A stretch of DNA of 64,000 nucleotides from Pseudomonas vanderleydeniana (GTDB lineage: Bacteria > Pseudomonadota > Gammaproteobacteria > Pseudomonadales > Pseudomonadaceae), in NCBI RefSeq assembly GCF_014268755.2, contig NZ_CP077093.1, forward strand, positions 3,150,001-3,214,000, written 5' to 3'. Of this stretch, positions 53,195 to 62,599 are shown one piece after another (the stretch's first letter is position 1; every line of letters begins with the position of its first letter). The position numbers were made by a program, and so were the translations under genes. The notes under the pieces were generated by a model. That model had not been told where the DNA came from. It did not search any database and saw nothing but the letters and a program-made list of their open reading frames with translations.

Positions 53195-54319
53195 ATGTCC
53201 GCCCATCGCCCGCTTGATCAGCAACACCCTACGCAACCTGTGACTTCCACCCCGCAACCCCTGGCCGGGCGCCGCAACCCGAAACGGGTACTGCTGGGGC
53301 TCGCTGCGCTGGCGACGGTGGGCGCGCTGATCTGGGGCGTGCAGTGGTATCGCGTCGGTCGTTTCATTGAAACCACCGATGACGCCTACCTGCAGGCCGA
53401 CAGCATGACCATCGCGCCCAAGGTCGGCGGTTATGTCGCCGAGGTGCTGGTGGCCGACAATCAGCAGGTCGAGGCCGGCCAGCCGCTGGCGCGCCTGGAT
53501 CGCGGCAACTACCAGGCGGCAGCGGAGCAATCGGCCGCCACGATCAAGGCGCGTGAGGCCGATGTCGCCCGCGCCGAAGCCGAGTTGGCCGAACAGGATG
53601 CAACTATCGCTCAGGCGCAGGCCGAGCTGGCCGGGGCCGAGGCCGACTTGCGTCACGCGCGTGGCCAGGTCCAGCGCTATGCGCCATTGGCCCGCTCAGG
53701 GGCCGAGACCGAGGAGCGGCTGGCCAGCCTGACCAACGAACAGTCCCGTGCCAACGCCACCCTGATCTCGCGCCAGGCCTCGCTGCGTGCAGCGAAGGTG
53801 CGCATCGGTACGCTCAAGGCGCAACTGTTGCAGGCCCAGGCGCAACTGACGGTGGCCCAGGCCAGTGCCCGGCAGAGCGATATCGACCTGGGCGACACGC
53901 TGCTCAAGAGTCCGATCAGCGGCCGGGTCGCCGATCGGACGGTACGGGTGGGGCAGTTCGCCCAGCCAGGTACCCGGCTGATGACCATCGTCCCGGTGCA
54001 GTCGCTGTACCTGACGGCCAACTTCAAGGAAACCCAGGTTGGCGCCATGCGTCCGGGGCAGGACGTGACCGTGCATGTCGATGCGTTGCCGGGCCAGGCG
54101 CTTAATGGCCACATCGACAGCATCTCGCCCGGTACCGGGGCGCAGTTCGCGCTGTTGCCGCCCTCCAATGCCACCGGCAACTTCACCAAGATCGTCCAGC
54201 GGGTACCGGTGCGTATCGTTCTCGACATTCCCGAGGCGCTGCGCCCGGTGCTGCTGCCGGGCTTGTCGGTGACCGTCGATGTCGACACCCAGGGTGCTGC
54301 GGATGCCAAGCATGGCTGA
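53195..54319 (+). CDS. Membrane-fusion protein of a tripartite drug efflux system (EmrA/HlyD type)
   Basis: A 374-aa adaptor. One N-terminal membrane anchor (VLLGLAALATVGALIWGVQW) is followed by the EmrA-type start of the mature part RFIETTDDAYLQADSMTIAP, an extended coiled coil (approximately residues 100-225, rich in Ala, Glu, Gln, Arg), and the beta-barrel segment YLTANFKETQVGAMRPGQDV. Such proteins join a DHA2-type MFS pump with an outer-membrane channel. It overlaps the transporter gene by 17 bases. Confidence 0.9.
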   Translation: MSAHRPLDQQHPTQPVTSTPQPLAGRRNPKRVLLGLAALATVGALIWGVQWYRVGRFIETTDDAYLQADSMTIAPKVGGYVAEVLVADNQQVEAGQPLARLDRGNYQAAAEQSAATIKAREADVARAEAELAEQDATIAQAQAELAGAEADLRHARGQVQRYAPLARSGAETEERLASLTNEQSRANATLISRQASLRAAKVRIGTLKAQLLQAQAQLTVAQASARQSDIDLGDTLLKSPISGRVADRTVRVGQFAQPGTRLMTIVPVQSLYLTANFKETQVGAMRPGQDVTVHVDALPGQALNGHIDSISPGTGAQFALLPPSNATGNFTKIVQRVPVRIVLDIPEALRPVLLPGLSVTVDVDTQGAADAKHG

Positions 54320-55892
54320 GACCCTGCATGGGACGGCCAGCGCCGACGCGCGCCCGGCCAATGCCGCCCTGGCCGACTGGATCGCCGTGGTCGCCGGTTC
54401 GCTCGGCGCGTTGCTGGCGACCCTGGACATTTCCATCACCAACTCGGCGTTGCCGCAGATCCAGGGCCAGATCGGCGCGACCGGTACCGAGGGCACGTGG
54501 ATCAGTACCGGCTACCTGATGTCGGAAATCGTCATGATTCCGCTGGCGGCCTGGTTGACCCGGGTGTTCGGCCTGCGCCGGTTCCTGATGGCCATGGCTA
54601 TCCTGTTCACGCTGTTCTCGATGTACTGCGGTGCCTCCGAAAGTCTCGGCGCGATGATCGCCGGGCGTATCGGTCAGGGTTTCGCGGGCGGGGCGATGAT
54701 TCCCACCGCGCAGACCATCATCCGCACCCGATTGCCGCAGCATCAGTTGCCCATCGGCATGAGTGCCTTCGGCCTGACCGTGTTGCTCGGACCGCTGCTG
54801 GGGCCCGTGGTGGGCGGCTGGTTGACCGAGAACGCCAGCTGGCGCTGGTGCTTCTTCCTCAACCTGCCGGTGAGCATCGCCCTGGTAACGTTGCTGTGGA
54901 CCGGCCTGAAACCGGACAAGGTCGATCTCGATCGGCTGTTCAAGGCCGACTGGCTGGGCATCGTGGGTCTCACCATCGGCCTCAGTTCCCTGACCGTGGT
55001 GCTGGAGGAGGGCCAGCGCGAGCGCTGGTTCGACTCGCCGATGATCCTCTGGCTGAGCCTGCTGACCGTGCTCGGCTTCGTGCTGATCACCCTCGGCCAG
55101 ATCACTTCGCGGCAGCCGATCATCCGTCTCAGCCTGATGCGCAATGCCAACTACGCCAGCGTGATTCTGATCGTCTCGGTGGTCGGGGCCGGCATCTATG
55201 GCGTGTCCTATCTGCTGCCGCAGTTTCTTGGCAATGTCTCGGGCTACAACGCCCAGCAGGCCGGTTCGATCATGCTGCTGTCCGGGATACCGGCGTTCCT
55301 GATGATGCCGTTCCTACCCCGGTTGCTCGGCCGTTACCCGGCCCGCTGGCTGGTCAGCGTCGGCCTGGCGCTGTTCTGTATCAGTTGCCTGCTCGACGTG
55401 ACGATCACGGCCGATAGCGTCGGCCACGATTTCTGGGGATCGCAACTCATGCGTGGCTTTGCCCAGATCCTGGCGATGATGCCGCTCAACCAGGCCTCCA
55501 TGTCGGCAGTCAGGACCGAGGAGGCCGGCGATGCCGCCGGGCTCTACAACATGGCGCGCAACCTGGGCGGCTCGATCGGCCTGGCGCTGATCGGTGTGCT
55601 GATCGACCGGCGTGAGCATTTTCACGATGCCATGCTGCGTGAGTCGGTCAATGCCAACAGCACGCTGGTCCAGGACCAGATGGCGGCCAGCACGGCGGCG
55701 TTCATGGCCCGTGGTGGCGACCAGGCCCATGCGCAGATGCAGTCGCTCGGGCAACTGGCCCAGACCATCGCCCGTGAGGCGCTGGTGATGACCTACAGCG
55801 AAGCCTTCCTGTTGCTGGGGCTGGCATTACTGGCCTGCATTCCCCTGGCCCTGATCCTCAAGTCCCGCAAACCCCAAGGTGCTGCACAATGA
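54303..55892 (+). CDS. DHA2-family MFS drug efflux transporter (EmrB type, 14 membrane segments)
   Basis: A 529-aa transporter. After a polar N-terminus comes LATLDISITNSALPQIQGQI (motif D1) and TEGTWISTGYLMSEIVMIPL, typical for EmrB. The motif A equivalent is in LTRVFGLRRFLMAM, motif C-like region GPLLGPVVGGWLTENASWRW. It exports drugs with the EmrA-type adaptor. The ATG at 54303 (AGGG nine bases upstream) is preferred; ATG at 54312 is possible. It overlaps the channel gene by 4 bases. Confidence 0.9.
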   Translation: MPSMAETLHGTASADARPANAALADWIAVVAGSLGALLATLDISITNSALPQIQGQIGATGTEGTWISTGYLMSEIVMIPLAAWLTRVFGLRRFLMAMAILFTLFSMYCGASESLGAMIAGRIGQGFAGGAMIPTAQTIIRTRLPQHQLPIGMSAFGLTVLLGPLLGPVVGGWLTENASWRWCFFLNLPVSIALVTLLWTGLKPDKVDLDRLFKADWLGIVGLTIGLSSLTVVLEEGQRERWFDSPMILWLSLLTVLGFVLITLGQITSRQPIIRLSLMRNANYASVILIVSVVGAGIYGVSYLLPQFLGNVSGYNAQQAGSIMLLSGIPAFLMMPFLPRLLGRYPARWLVSVGLALFCISCLLDVTITADSVGHDFWGSQLMRGFAQILAMMPLNQASMSAVRTEEAGDAAGLYNMARNLGGSIGLALIGVLIDRREHFHDAMLRESVNANSTLVQDQMAASTAAFMARGGDQAHAQMQSLGQLAQTIAREALVMTYSEAFLLLGLALLACIPLALILKSRKPQGAAQ

Positions 55893-57316
55893 TTCGAAAG
55901 ACTGTCTTGGCCATCGCCGTGCTGGCCGCGACCGCGGGTTGCACCGTGGGGCCTGACTACCAGGGGGCACCGACCGTGGCCGAACAGACCCTGGCCGCCG
56001 GTCACTTGCCGCATGCCGCCGGGCTCGACAGCGGTGCGCCGGCGCCTGCCGATTGGTGGCATGACCTGGGCGACGCCCAGCTCGACGACCTGGTGCGCCA
56101 GGCCCTGCGCAACAGCCCGAGCCTCGCCGAGGCCGAGGCGCGCTTGCGCCAGTCGCGTGCGGGCCTGGCCAGCGAACAGGCGGCCGGGCGGCCGAAGCTT
56201 TCGGCCAACGCGACCATGCTGCGCATGCGCTCACCGGATATCAGCCAGTTCAGTGGTGGTGAAGGTGGCGGTGGCGGACGAGGGCCGTTGAGCCTTTACC
56301 TGGCTGACTTCGATGCCAGCTGGGAGGCCGACCTGTTCGGTGGCACCCGTCGGGCGATCGAGGCCGCCGATGCCAGTGCCGGTGCCAGCGCCGCGCAGTT
56401 GGCCGATGCCCAGGTGCAGTTGGCGGCTGAAGTGGTGCAGGCGTACGTCGACCTGCGCGATCGCCAGCAGCGGCTGGCCCTGGTCGATGCTTCCAGTGAG
56501 CTGGAACAGCAGGTCCTGGAGTTGACCCGCCAGCGTCGCAGTCGTGGTGTCGCCAGCCAGCTGCAACTGGAGCAAGTCATCACCCAGGCCGATACCACCC
56601 GTTCCCAGCGCATGCCGTTGCAGGCACAGATCATCGAATCACTGGACCAGTTGGCCACGCTGTGTGGCCTCGAACCGGGCGTTCTGGACAGTCGCCTGCA
56701 GTCCGCGCGGCCATTGCCAAGCGTGCCGGCCCAGGTGCCGCTCGCCGATCCGGCGGCCATGCTCAAGGCGCGTCCGGACATCCGTGCTGCCGAGCGCCAG
56801 CTGGCCTCGGCCAACGCGCAGATCGGCGAGAAAACCGCCGACTGGTTTCCCAAGCTCAGCCTGTATGGCGATCTGGGGTTCAGTGCCGGTGACCCCGGGC
56901 ATCTGGCCCGCAAGGACAATGCAACCTGGCTGGTGGTCCCGCGCCTGACCTGGAACGCCCTGGATTTCGGTCGGGTCAAGGCCGGTGTCGAAGGGGCCGA
57001 GGCCGGACGCGATGTGGCCCTTGCGCAATATCGCAGCACGGTGCTGGGCGCCTTGCGCGACGCCGATACCGCCTTGGCCCGTTATGGGCAGCAGCGCGAG
57101 CATGTGGTGATGCTGCGTGGCATCCAGGCCAGTGCCGAGCGAGCCGCGCAGTTGACCCGGCAACGCTACCGTGCCGGCACGGCGAGCACGCTGGATTGGC
57201 TGGATGCCGAACGGACACGGTTCGATGCCCAGCAGAACCGGGTGGCGGGGGATGCGCAACTGCTCAAGGATTTTGCCGCATTGCACAAGTCATTGGGGTT
57301 AGGGTGGGGAGTCTGA
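55889..57316 (+). CDS. Outer-membrane efflux channel lipoprotein (NodT family)
   Basis: A 475-aa outer-membrane factor. Signal and lipobox: MIRKTVLAIAVLAATAGC. The two OEP repeats include FSGGEGGGGGRGPLSLYLAD (unusual Gly-rich insert near residue 120) and RPDIRAAERQLASANAQIGE plus PKLSLYGDLGF. With the two genes before it, it forms an EmrAB-TolC-like pump encoding its own channel. A second channel protein of this superfamily, OprJ-like, is encoded at 34327-35724. Confidence 0.9.
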   Translation: MIRKTVLAIAVLAATAGCTVGPDYQGAPTVAEQTLAAGHLPHAAGLDSGAPAPADWWHDLGDAQLDDLVRQALRNSPSLAEAEARLRQSRAGLASEQAAGRPKLSANATMLRMRSPDISQFSGGEGGGGGRGPLSLYLADFDASWEADLFGGTRRAIEAADASAGASAAQLADAQVQLAAEVVQAYVDLRDRQQRLALVDASSELEQQVLELTRQRRSRGVASQLQLEQVITQADTTRSQRMPLQAQIIESLDQLATLCGLEPGVLDSRLQSARPLPSVPAQVPLADPAAMLKARPDIRAAERQLASANAQIGEKTADWFPKLSLYGDLGFSAGDPGHLARKDNATWLVVPRLTWNALDFGRVKAGVEGAEAGRDVALAQYRSTVLGALRDADTALARYGQQREHVVMLRGIQASAERAAQLTRQRYRAGTASTLDWLDAERTRFDAQQNRVAGDAQLLKDFAALHKSLGLGWGV

Positions 57317-57392
57317 CTGACAGGACGTCGTGTCGCCCGAGTGACACCGGACAGGCAGGTTGGCCGGCCAGCCAACGAACTGTGAGTCAGAA

Positions 57393-57658
57393 ATGGGCGG
57401 CCACCAACTGGCCGCCGTGCTGCTGTTCATCAGGCCTCGACCGGGGATCATGCTTACCGCAGTGATCATTGTCGCCGATGTGCTTCACAACACGGTTTAT
57501 GTGGCGCTGCACCGGCAGTGCTGGAGACATTCTACCTGTCACAGGTCGGGTTCCTGCTGTTCGTGCTGCTTCTGGCACCGATTGCCTGGAAGCCAGTCCG
57601 ACCTCGCCCAGCCTTCGATGGCCGCCAGCCCGGCCTCAGGCAAACACCTTCTCGATGA
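57393..57658 (+). pseudogene. Remnant of a small multi-pass membrane protein gene, frameshifted
   Basis: No intact gene spans 57317-57635. The frame from about 57396 reads GHQLAAVLLFIRPRPGIMLT then AVIIVADVLHNTVYVALHRQ; from 57518 in another frame it continues VLETFYLSQVGFLLFVLLLA and PIAWKPVRPR to a stop near 57658. One missing G at 57518 would join both halves into one hydrophobic polypeptide with two or three membrane segments, but the 5' part is lacking. It resembles no family that I can name. A GCGGCCAccaacTGGCCGC hairpin lies at its left edge. Confidence 0.4.
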
Positions 57659-58091
57659 AGGCTTCGAGCGTCTTCTCTTCGAGTATCTCTAGGGAGAAGT
57701 GCCCGAAGCGCTTGGGCAACCAGAGGATGCGTGTCCCGGAGGGCGACTGCAGGTCCTCACGGGTCAGGGGATTGCCATTCTCGTCTTCGGGCTGGACACC
57801 GCAGGCGACCAGTTCGTCGTAGGCCCGTTCGATATCCGGCGTGGTGTAGCAGTGGCGATAGATCATGCCTTCGCCCACGGTGTCCAGCAGTTGCCTCAGA
57901 TTGCCCTTCAGTGGCTGGACCAGCATGAAGCGCTCCTGCCCGATCAGGGCAACGGCGTAGCGCACATGCAGGCCGCCGCGGTCCCAGACCTGCGTCGTCG
58001 AGATCCTGGCCTGGAGGATCCGGGCGTAGTAGTCGCAGGCCGCCTCAAGGTCCTTGACCAGGACGTCCACGTGGCTGAACTTCAGATCCAT
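57636..58091 (-). CDS. VOC-family protein (glyoxalase fold)
   Basis: A 151-aa protein. The N-terminal MDLKFSHVDVLVKDLEAACD and the C-terminal GTRILWLPKRFGHFSLEILE are typical VOC repeats with the metal His in SHVDV and Glu in LEILEE. The ATG at 58091 was taken because it gives the family start; the frame is open for 75 codons upstream without similarity. It overlaps the 3' end of the membrane-gene remnant on the other strand. Function unknown. Confidence 0.82.
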   Translation of the reverse strand: MDLKFSHVDVLVKDLEAACDYYARILQARISTTQVWDRGGLHVRYAVALIGQERFMLVQPLKGNLRQLLDTVGEGMIYRHCYTTPDIERAYDELVACGVQPEDENGNPLTREDLQSPSGTRILWLPKRFGHFSLEILEEKTLEAFIEKVFA

Positions 58092-58227
58092 TGCATGCTC
58101 CCGGTAGATGGTGACGGTTTGCCGCCTGTTCCTGGTCATGGCGCGCTCCGCTGGAGCTTGCCATGACCATCGCCACAGTGGCACAGGTAACCGGGATTTG
58201 CCTCGGATTTCGATGGGGCTGAGGGCT

Positions 58228-58929
58228 TCAGATCGCGCGCTGATTGACACGCCTGGAGAGTTGTTCGGCACTCTCCTTGCGCTCCGAGTAGCGATCCACC
58301 AGGTGTTCCTGCTGGTCACGCAGCAGCAGGGTGAACTTCACCAACTCCTCCATCACGTCGACCACGCGATCGTAGTAGGCCGAAGGTTTCATGCGTCCCG
58401 TATCGTCGAACTCCAGGTAGGCCTTGGGCACCGAAGATTGATTGGGGATGGTGAACATGCGCATCCAGCGGCCAAGCACGCGCAGTTGGTTGATCACGTT
58501 GAACGATTGCGAACCGCCACAGACCTGCATGACAGCCAGGGTCTTGCCTTGAGTAGGGCGCACGGCCCCGAGCGCCAGGGGGATCCAGTCGATCTGCGCC
58601 TTGAACACCGCAGACAGGGTTCCATGGCGTTCCGGTGAACACCAGACCTGACCTTCGGACCACTGCACCAGGTCGCGTAGCTCCTGCACCTTGGGATGCT
58701 CGACGGGCACATCGTCAGGCAGAGGCAGGTCAGAGGGGTTGAACGTGCGGGTCTCGGCGCCGAAGTGTTCCAGCAGGCGCGCGGCTTCTTCCACCAGCAG
58801 ACGGCTGAAGGAGCGTTCGCGCGTCGAGCCGTAAAGCAGCAGGATACGGGGTTTGTGGCTGCTGGTGCGGCTGGCGGCCGGTGCTGCGTCGAACAGTGAA
58901 TGGTCAAGGTTGGGCAGTTGTTCCGACAT
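58228..58929 (-). CDS. arsH: NADPH-dependent FMN reductase ArsH (methylarsenite oxidase type)
   Basis: A 233-aa flavoprotein. The FMN-binding motif [20 protein letters not shown] lies near residue 31. Also present are [20 protein letters not shown] and [20 protein letters not shown], both ArsH signatures. ArsH oxidises organoarsenicals and gives resistance. It is the last gene of arsR-arsC-arsH, 13 bp downstream of arsC. Confidence 0.92.
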   Translation of the reverse strand: MSEQLPNLDHSLFDAAPAASRTSSHKPRILLLYGSTRERSFSRLLVEEAARLLEHFGAETRTFNPSDLPLPDDVPVEHPKVQELRDLVQWSEGQVWCSPERHGTLSAVFKAQIDWIPLALGAVRPTQGKTLAVMQVCGGSQSFNVINQLRVLGRWMRMFTIPNQSSVPKAYLEFDDTGRMKPSAYYDRVVDVMEELVKFTLLLRDQQEHLVDRYSERKESAEQLSRRVNQRAI

Positions 58930-58942
58930 GTGTTACTCCCGC

Positions 58943-59413
58943 TCAAAGAGCGCCGATACGGTCCAGTTCGTGCTTGAGTTCGTCGCGCCCAAGCGTGTTG
59001 AAGGGCAGGGCGAAGAACGCCTTGCAGCGTTCCTCGATCCGGCTGAGCGTGGCGTGGAAGGCGGCATCGACCGAGGCTTCGTCGCCAATGACATCGGAAG
59101 GGTCTTCCAGTCCCCAGTGGGACTTCAGCGCTGGGCCGAAATACACCGGGCAGGTTTCTCCCGCCGCCTTGTCACAGACGGTGATGACGATATCCGGCGG
59201 GTTGTCCTCGAACGCGTCATTGCCCTTGCTGCTCAGGCCTTCTATGGAGATACCCGCCTGTTGCAGGGTGGTGAGGCTGCGTGGCAGCACCTGCCCCTTG
59301 GGGAAACTGCCGGCGCTCACGGCCTCGAACCCCTGGGGTGCCAGGTGATTGAACAGGGCTTCGGAAAGGATGCTGCGGCAACTGTTGGCCGTGCACATGA
59401 ACAGGACTCGCAT
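58943..59413 (-). CDS. arsC: Arsenate reductase ArsC (LMW phosphatase fold, thioredoxin-coupled type)
   Basis: A 156-aa arsenate reductase. The P-loop with the nucleophile is C7TANSCR13 (CX5R). The two redox cysteines of the thioredoxin-coupled class are in TVCDKAAGETCPVYFG, near residues 81 and 89. It reduces arsenate to arsenite in the cytoplasm, which then needs an export pump; none is encoded in this operon. It begins 63 bp after arsR on the same strand. Confidence 0.92.
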   Translation of the reverse strand: MRVLFMCTANSCRSILSEALFNHLAPQGFEAVSAGSFPKGQVLPRSLTTLQQAGISIEGLSSKGNDAFEDNPPDIVITVCDKAAGETCPVYFGPALKSHWGLEDPSDVIGDEASVDAAFHATLSRIEERCKAFFALPFNTLGRDELKHELDRIGAL

Positions 59414-59476
59414 GAAAGTTTCCTCGCGGGGGCGGATGTCAGGGACCCTGGCGTGGGGCCAGAGCCGAAAGGCTGG

Positions 59477-59824
59477 TCAGCAGCAGGCGCTGTTGCGAAC
59501 CGGACGGTCGTCCATGTCGTGCAGGCGAGCAGCGTTGTCCTGTAGCCACTCGGCGTTGGCCCGCAGGGTGACCTGCAGCATTTCGTGCACCCAGGCAGGC
59601 AATTGGGGGTTGAGCCGGTAATACACCCACTGGCCCTGGCGGCGATCCAGCAGCAGGCCACTGCTGCGCAACTGCGCCAGGTGACGGCTGATTTTCGGCT
59701 GGCTGTCATTCAGGGCACACATCAGCTCGCAGACGCACAGCTCGCCAAGCTTGGCGATCAGCAGGGTGGCACGGGCACGTGTCTCGTCAGCCAGGTTCTT
59801 GAAAAGCTCGGGAGGAGTGATCAC
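59477..59824 (-). CDS. arsR: ArsR-family arsenite-responsive repressor
   Basis: A 115-aa repressor. The arsenite-binding cysteines are C30 and C32 in GELCVCELM, at the start of the DNA-recognition helix, which continues SQPKISRHLAQLRSSGLL. The C-terminus ends in a CysCys pair. The start is GTG at 59824 (VITPPELFKNLADETRARA); it gives the usual length, while an open frame to 59902 would run through the operator palindrome. It represses the arsRCH operon until arsenite binds. Confidence 0.9.
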   Translation of the reverse strand: MITPPELFKNLADETRARATLLIAKLGELCVCELMCALNDSQPKISRHLAQLRSSGLLLDRRQGQWVYYRLNPQLPAWVHEMLQVTLRANAEWLQDNAARLHDMDDRPVRNSACC

Positions 59825-59838
59825 GGGAACTGCCTTTG

Positions 59839-59872
59839 TATATGGATAGTCGAATATACGGATGTCCATATA
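59839..59872. promoter_or_regulatory. Probable ArsR operator (TATATGGA ... TCCATATA)
   Basis: TATATGGA at 59839-59846 is mirrored by TCCATATA at 59865-59872, with CGAATATACGG between. It sits immediately upstream of the arsR start, within the promoter, the expected place for autoregulation. The inner ATATACGGATGTCCATAT stretch resembles ArsR sites that contain ATAT-rich half-sites. Confidence 0.6.
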
Positions 59873-60019
59873 TAAAAGGCAAGCGTGTCGACCCTTTGTC
59901 ACTACCAGTCAAGCACTGGCACTCATCGCCAAGACGTCTTGGGAGGAGCGCTTTTAAGCTGGCCTCCCGATCGTCTCCGAGTTCGGACACAACAACTTCA
60001 ATAACGGCGGATGAATGCC

Positions 60020-61459
60020 ATGAGTGCGAATGTTCAAACAACCGGCACGTTGCGCAAGAATGCCCTGGGCATGTGGAGCATCGTGTTTTTCGTGATCGCC
60101 ACCAATGGACCGCTGACCGGGCTGGTCGGCGTCGTGCCCACCGCGATCCTGATGGGCAATGGCATAGGACTGCCGGGCGTGTTTCTGCTGGCGGGACTGG
60201 TGTACCTGTTGTTCGCGGTGGGGTTCGTCGCCATGGGCCGGCATATCCGCAATGCCGGGGCGTTCTACGCCTACGTTTCCAGTGGGTTGGGGCGGCCATG
60301 CGGTACCGCCTCGGCGTTCCTGGCCATCACGGCCTACGCCGGGATGCAGATCGCCTGCTATGGCCTGATCGGCTTTTTTACCGCCCAGGCGCTGGAGAGT
60401 TTCGGCATCAGCCTTCCCTGGTGGGTGGCGAGCATGGGCTATGCGTTGCTGATCCTGGGTTTTGGTACCCGCAACGTCGAGTTCAACGGGCGTTTCCTGA
60501 CCTGGTTGATGCTCGCCGAACTGGTGGTCATTGCTGTCTTCGACCTGGCCGTGGTGGCCCATCATGGCGGGCCCGAGGGCTTCAGCCTGGCGCCGTTGCA
60601 GCCATCGAACGTGCTGGCCCCGGGACTGGGTGCGGCGCTGGTGTTCGTGGGAGGGGCCTTCATGGGGTTCGAGACCACGGCCATCTATGCCGAAGAGGCA
60701 CGTGATCCGCACAAGACCCTGCCGCGCGCGACGTTCCTCGCGCTGCTGATCATCATGGGTTTCTATGCCCTGTCGTCGTGGCTGATGATCGTCGCCATCG
60801 GGCCATCCAACGCAACGGCCTTCATCGAACAGGACCCGGGGGCGGTATGGTTTCGCCTGGCGAACGACTGGGTCGGGCCGCTGCTCGGTGATTCGATCCA
60901 TGTGCTGCTGATCACCAGCCTGTTCGCCGTGTTGCTCAGCTTCCACAATTCCTTGTCGCGCTACCTGTTCGCCCTGGGGCGGGAACGGGTACTGCCACGG
61001 ATGTTCGCGGTCACCCACGCGCAGCATCAAACGCCCTGGTTGGCGAGTACCGTCCAGACCGCACTGGCGTTGTTGATCATTGCCGCCTGTGGAGTACAGG
61101 GCGCGGATCCGATCACCCAGGTGCTGCCGTTGGGCAGTGCGCCGGCCACGCTTGGCATCCTGGCCGTGCAGGTGATGGCTTCGGTGTCCGTCATTGCCTT
61201 CTTCCGCCGTGATGCGAGGGGCAGCAATCTCTGGCAGCGATGCATTGCCCCGCTGTTGAGTGCGGGGGCGTTGGGCTACGGCATCTACCTGATCGTCCTC
61301 AACATGGCGCTGCTGACCGGTGGCGAGTCGGTCTTCAATCAGCTGATCCCGCTGGGCATGCTCGGGATCGCGGCGTCCGGCCTGCTGCTGGCCGGCTACC
61401 TGCGCTGGCGGCGGCCTGTCGTCTACCAGAACCTGGGGCGGGTGTTGAGCGAAGTCTGA
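60020..61459 (+). CDS. APC-superfamily amino acid/amine permease
   Basis: A 479-aa permease with twelve predicted membrane segments. The first (ALGMWSIVFFVIATNGPLTG) carries the conserved N-terminal APC unwound stretch and the ninth to tenth loop VFVGGAFMGFETTAIYAEEA matches the APC conserved loop. The ATG at 60020 is preferred over 60011 because GGCGGA lies at good distance. The substrate is not known. A FeaR-like AraC gene converges from the other side, so an aromatic amine or related amino acid is conceivable. Confidence 0.85.
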   Translation: MSANVQTTGTLRKNALGMWSIVFFVIATNGPLTGLVGVVPTAILMGNGIGLPGVFLLAGLVYLLFAVGFVAMGRHIRNAGAFYAYVSSGLGRPCGTASAFLAITAYAGMQIACYGLIGFFTAQALESFGISLPWWVASMGYALLILGFGTRNVEFNGRFLTWLMLAELVVIAVFDLAVVAHHGGPEGFSLAPLQPSNVLAPGLGAALVFVGGAFMGFETTAIYAEEARDPHKTLPRATFLALLIIMGFYALSSWLMIVAIGPSNATAFIEQDPGAVWFRLANDWVGPLLGDSIHVLLITSLFAVLLSFHNSLSRYLFALGRERVLPRMFAVTHAQHQTPWLASTVQTALALLIIAACGVQGADPITQVLPLGSAPATLGILAVQVMASVSVIAFFRRDARGSNLWQRCIAPLLSAGALGYGIYLIVLNMALLTGGESVFNQLIPLGMLGIAASGLLLAGYLRWRRPVVYQNLGRVLSEV

Positions 61460-61465
61460 GGGGCC

Positions 61466-61495
61466 GCAGCCGGTCCTTGGAGCCGGCTGCGTGTT
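61466..61495. terminator. Hairpin terminator between convergent permease and AraC genes
   Basis: GCAGCCGG at 61466-61473 pairs with CCGGCTGC at 61483-61490 around nine bases, followed by GTGTTT. It lies in the 36-bp gap of two convergent genes, so it can serve both, although the U tract is short. Confidence 0.65.
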
Positions 61496-62458
61496 TCAGT
61501 TGCCAGAGGCCGTGCGATAGTCCTTCGGGGACTGACCGTAACGGGCCTTGAAGGCTCGGGAAAAGTGGCTCAGGTCGCTGAAGCCGCAGTCGAAGGCAAT
61601 GCTCGAGATCTTCTGTTTATCGGTGTGCCGCGACAGCGTCTCGGCGCAGCGCTCCAGGCGCCGCTCCATGATGTAGCGGCCAAGGGTGATGCCCTCATGG
61701 GCGAACAGTCGATGCAGCGTGCGCAGCGAACAGCCCATGGCCTGGGCCAGCGACAACGGGCTCAGTTCGGGGTTGGCGAGGCTGTCGTTGATCGCCTGTC
61801 GCACCTTGTTCAGCAGTTGGGCCTGGGTGCGTGGGGCACAGGAAGAGGGTTGGCGCATGTCTTCACTGACCAGGGGCCGAATCAGACGCAGCAGTGCGTC
61901 CATCATCGCTTCGGTCTCCTCGGAGTTGTCGCTGCTGCTTTCGAACAGTTCGCTGACCAGCGCGCCGGCGATCCGTCCCGGCGCCGAATCGGCACGCAGT
62001 GTACGGTTGAGCAGCAGGCGACGCCCTGATGCCAGACGCTGCACTGTGTTGCGCGGCAGGATCAGCGACAACTGGCCAGCCATGCCCTGGAAACGAATGT
62101 CGCAGGGGCGGGTGGCATCGAGCAGCACCAGGTCGCCGGGATGCAGCAGGTTCCGTTGTTCGCCGTGCTCGATCAGGGCGCTGCCGCTGGCCTGATGGAC
62201 GAGGAAGAAACAGTCATTGTCGTCCTGGCGGATGTCGTGGTGGCTGCGGTGGATGTGTGGGCTGTTGCTGATGATTCGTGCGCCGACACGGGTCGAATCG
62301 AAGGCGGGGGAGATGATCTGCCCGCAAAATCCGGCAATCTCGCGGCCTGGCGGCGGTTCACATTGAAATGCACCGCAGTGGGCCTGCAAGGCATGTTCCC
62401 ATTGCCCGAAACCCTCGCGTCCCTGAAAGCGATCATCGTTCTGGGCGAGCCCTTTCAT
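61496..62458 (-). CDS. AraC-family activator, FeaR-like
   Basis: A 320-aa regulator. The N-terminal half is of the AraC_binding-2 type (PF14525) found in FeaR-like proteins, with RNLLHPGDLVLLDATRPCDI typical. The C-terminal helices LSPLSLAQAMGCSLRTLHRL and KISSIAFDCGFSDLSHFSRA with FKARYGQSPKDYR form the DNA-binding domain. FeaR controls aromatic amine oxidation genes in enterobacteria; the target here may be the permease gene or genes elsewhere. A GC-rich hairpin lies upstream near 62500-62520. Confidence 0.85.
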   Translation of the reverse strand: MKGLAQNDDRFQGREGFGQWEHALQAHCGAFQCEPPPGREIAGFCGQIISPAFDSTRVGARIISNSPHIHRSHHDIRQDDNDCFFLVHQASGSALIEHGEQRNLLHPGDLVLLDATRPCDIRFQGMAGQLSLILPRNTVQRLASGRRLLLNRTLRADSAPGRIAGALVSELFESSSDNSEETEAMMDALLRLIRPLVSEDMRQPSSCAPRTQAQLLNKVRQAINDSLANPELSPLSLAQAMGCSLRTLHRLFAHEGITLGRYIMERRLERCAETLSRHTDKQKISSIAFDCGFSDLSHFSRAFKARYGQSPKDYRTASGN

Positions 62459-62599
62459 GTTCTACCTCTGCACGCTTGTTCTTGTAATGAGTGCACTGTC
62501 GCCGCCTTTGGAGGCGACGGCTATAAAGATAACATGTTAATGGATGTCGTTCACATACCGCCGGTTTCCAGGCTTTGCACGGGGCGGCCCGAGGCTTTT

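Noticed and set aside
57360..57692. A 110-codon frame as an intact gene
   Set aside because: Hydrophobic sequence stops in the middle and continues in another frame; it fits a frameshifted remnant better.
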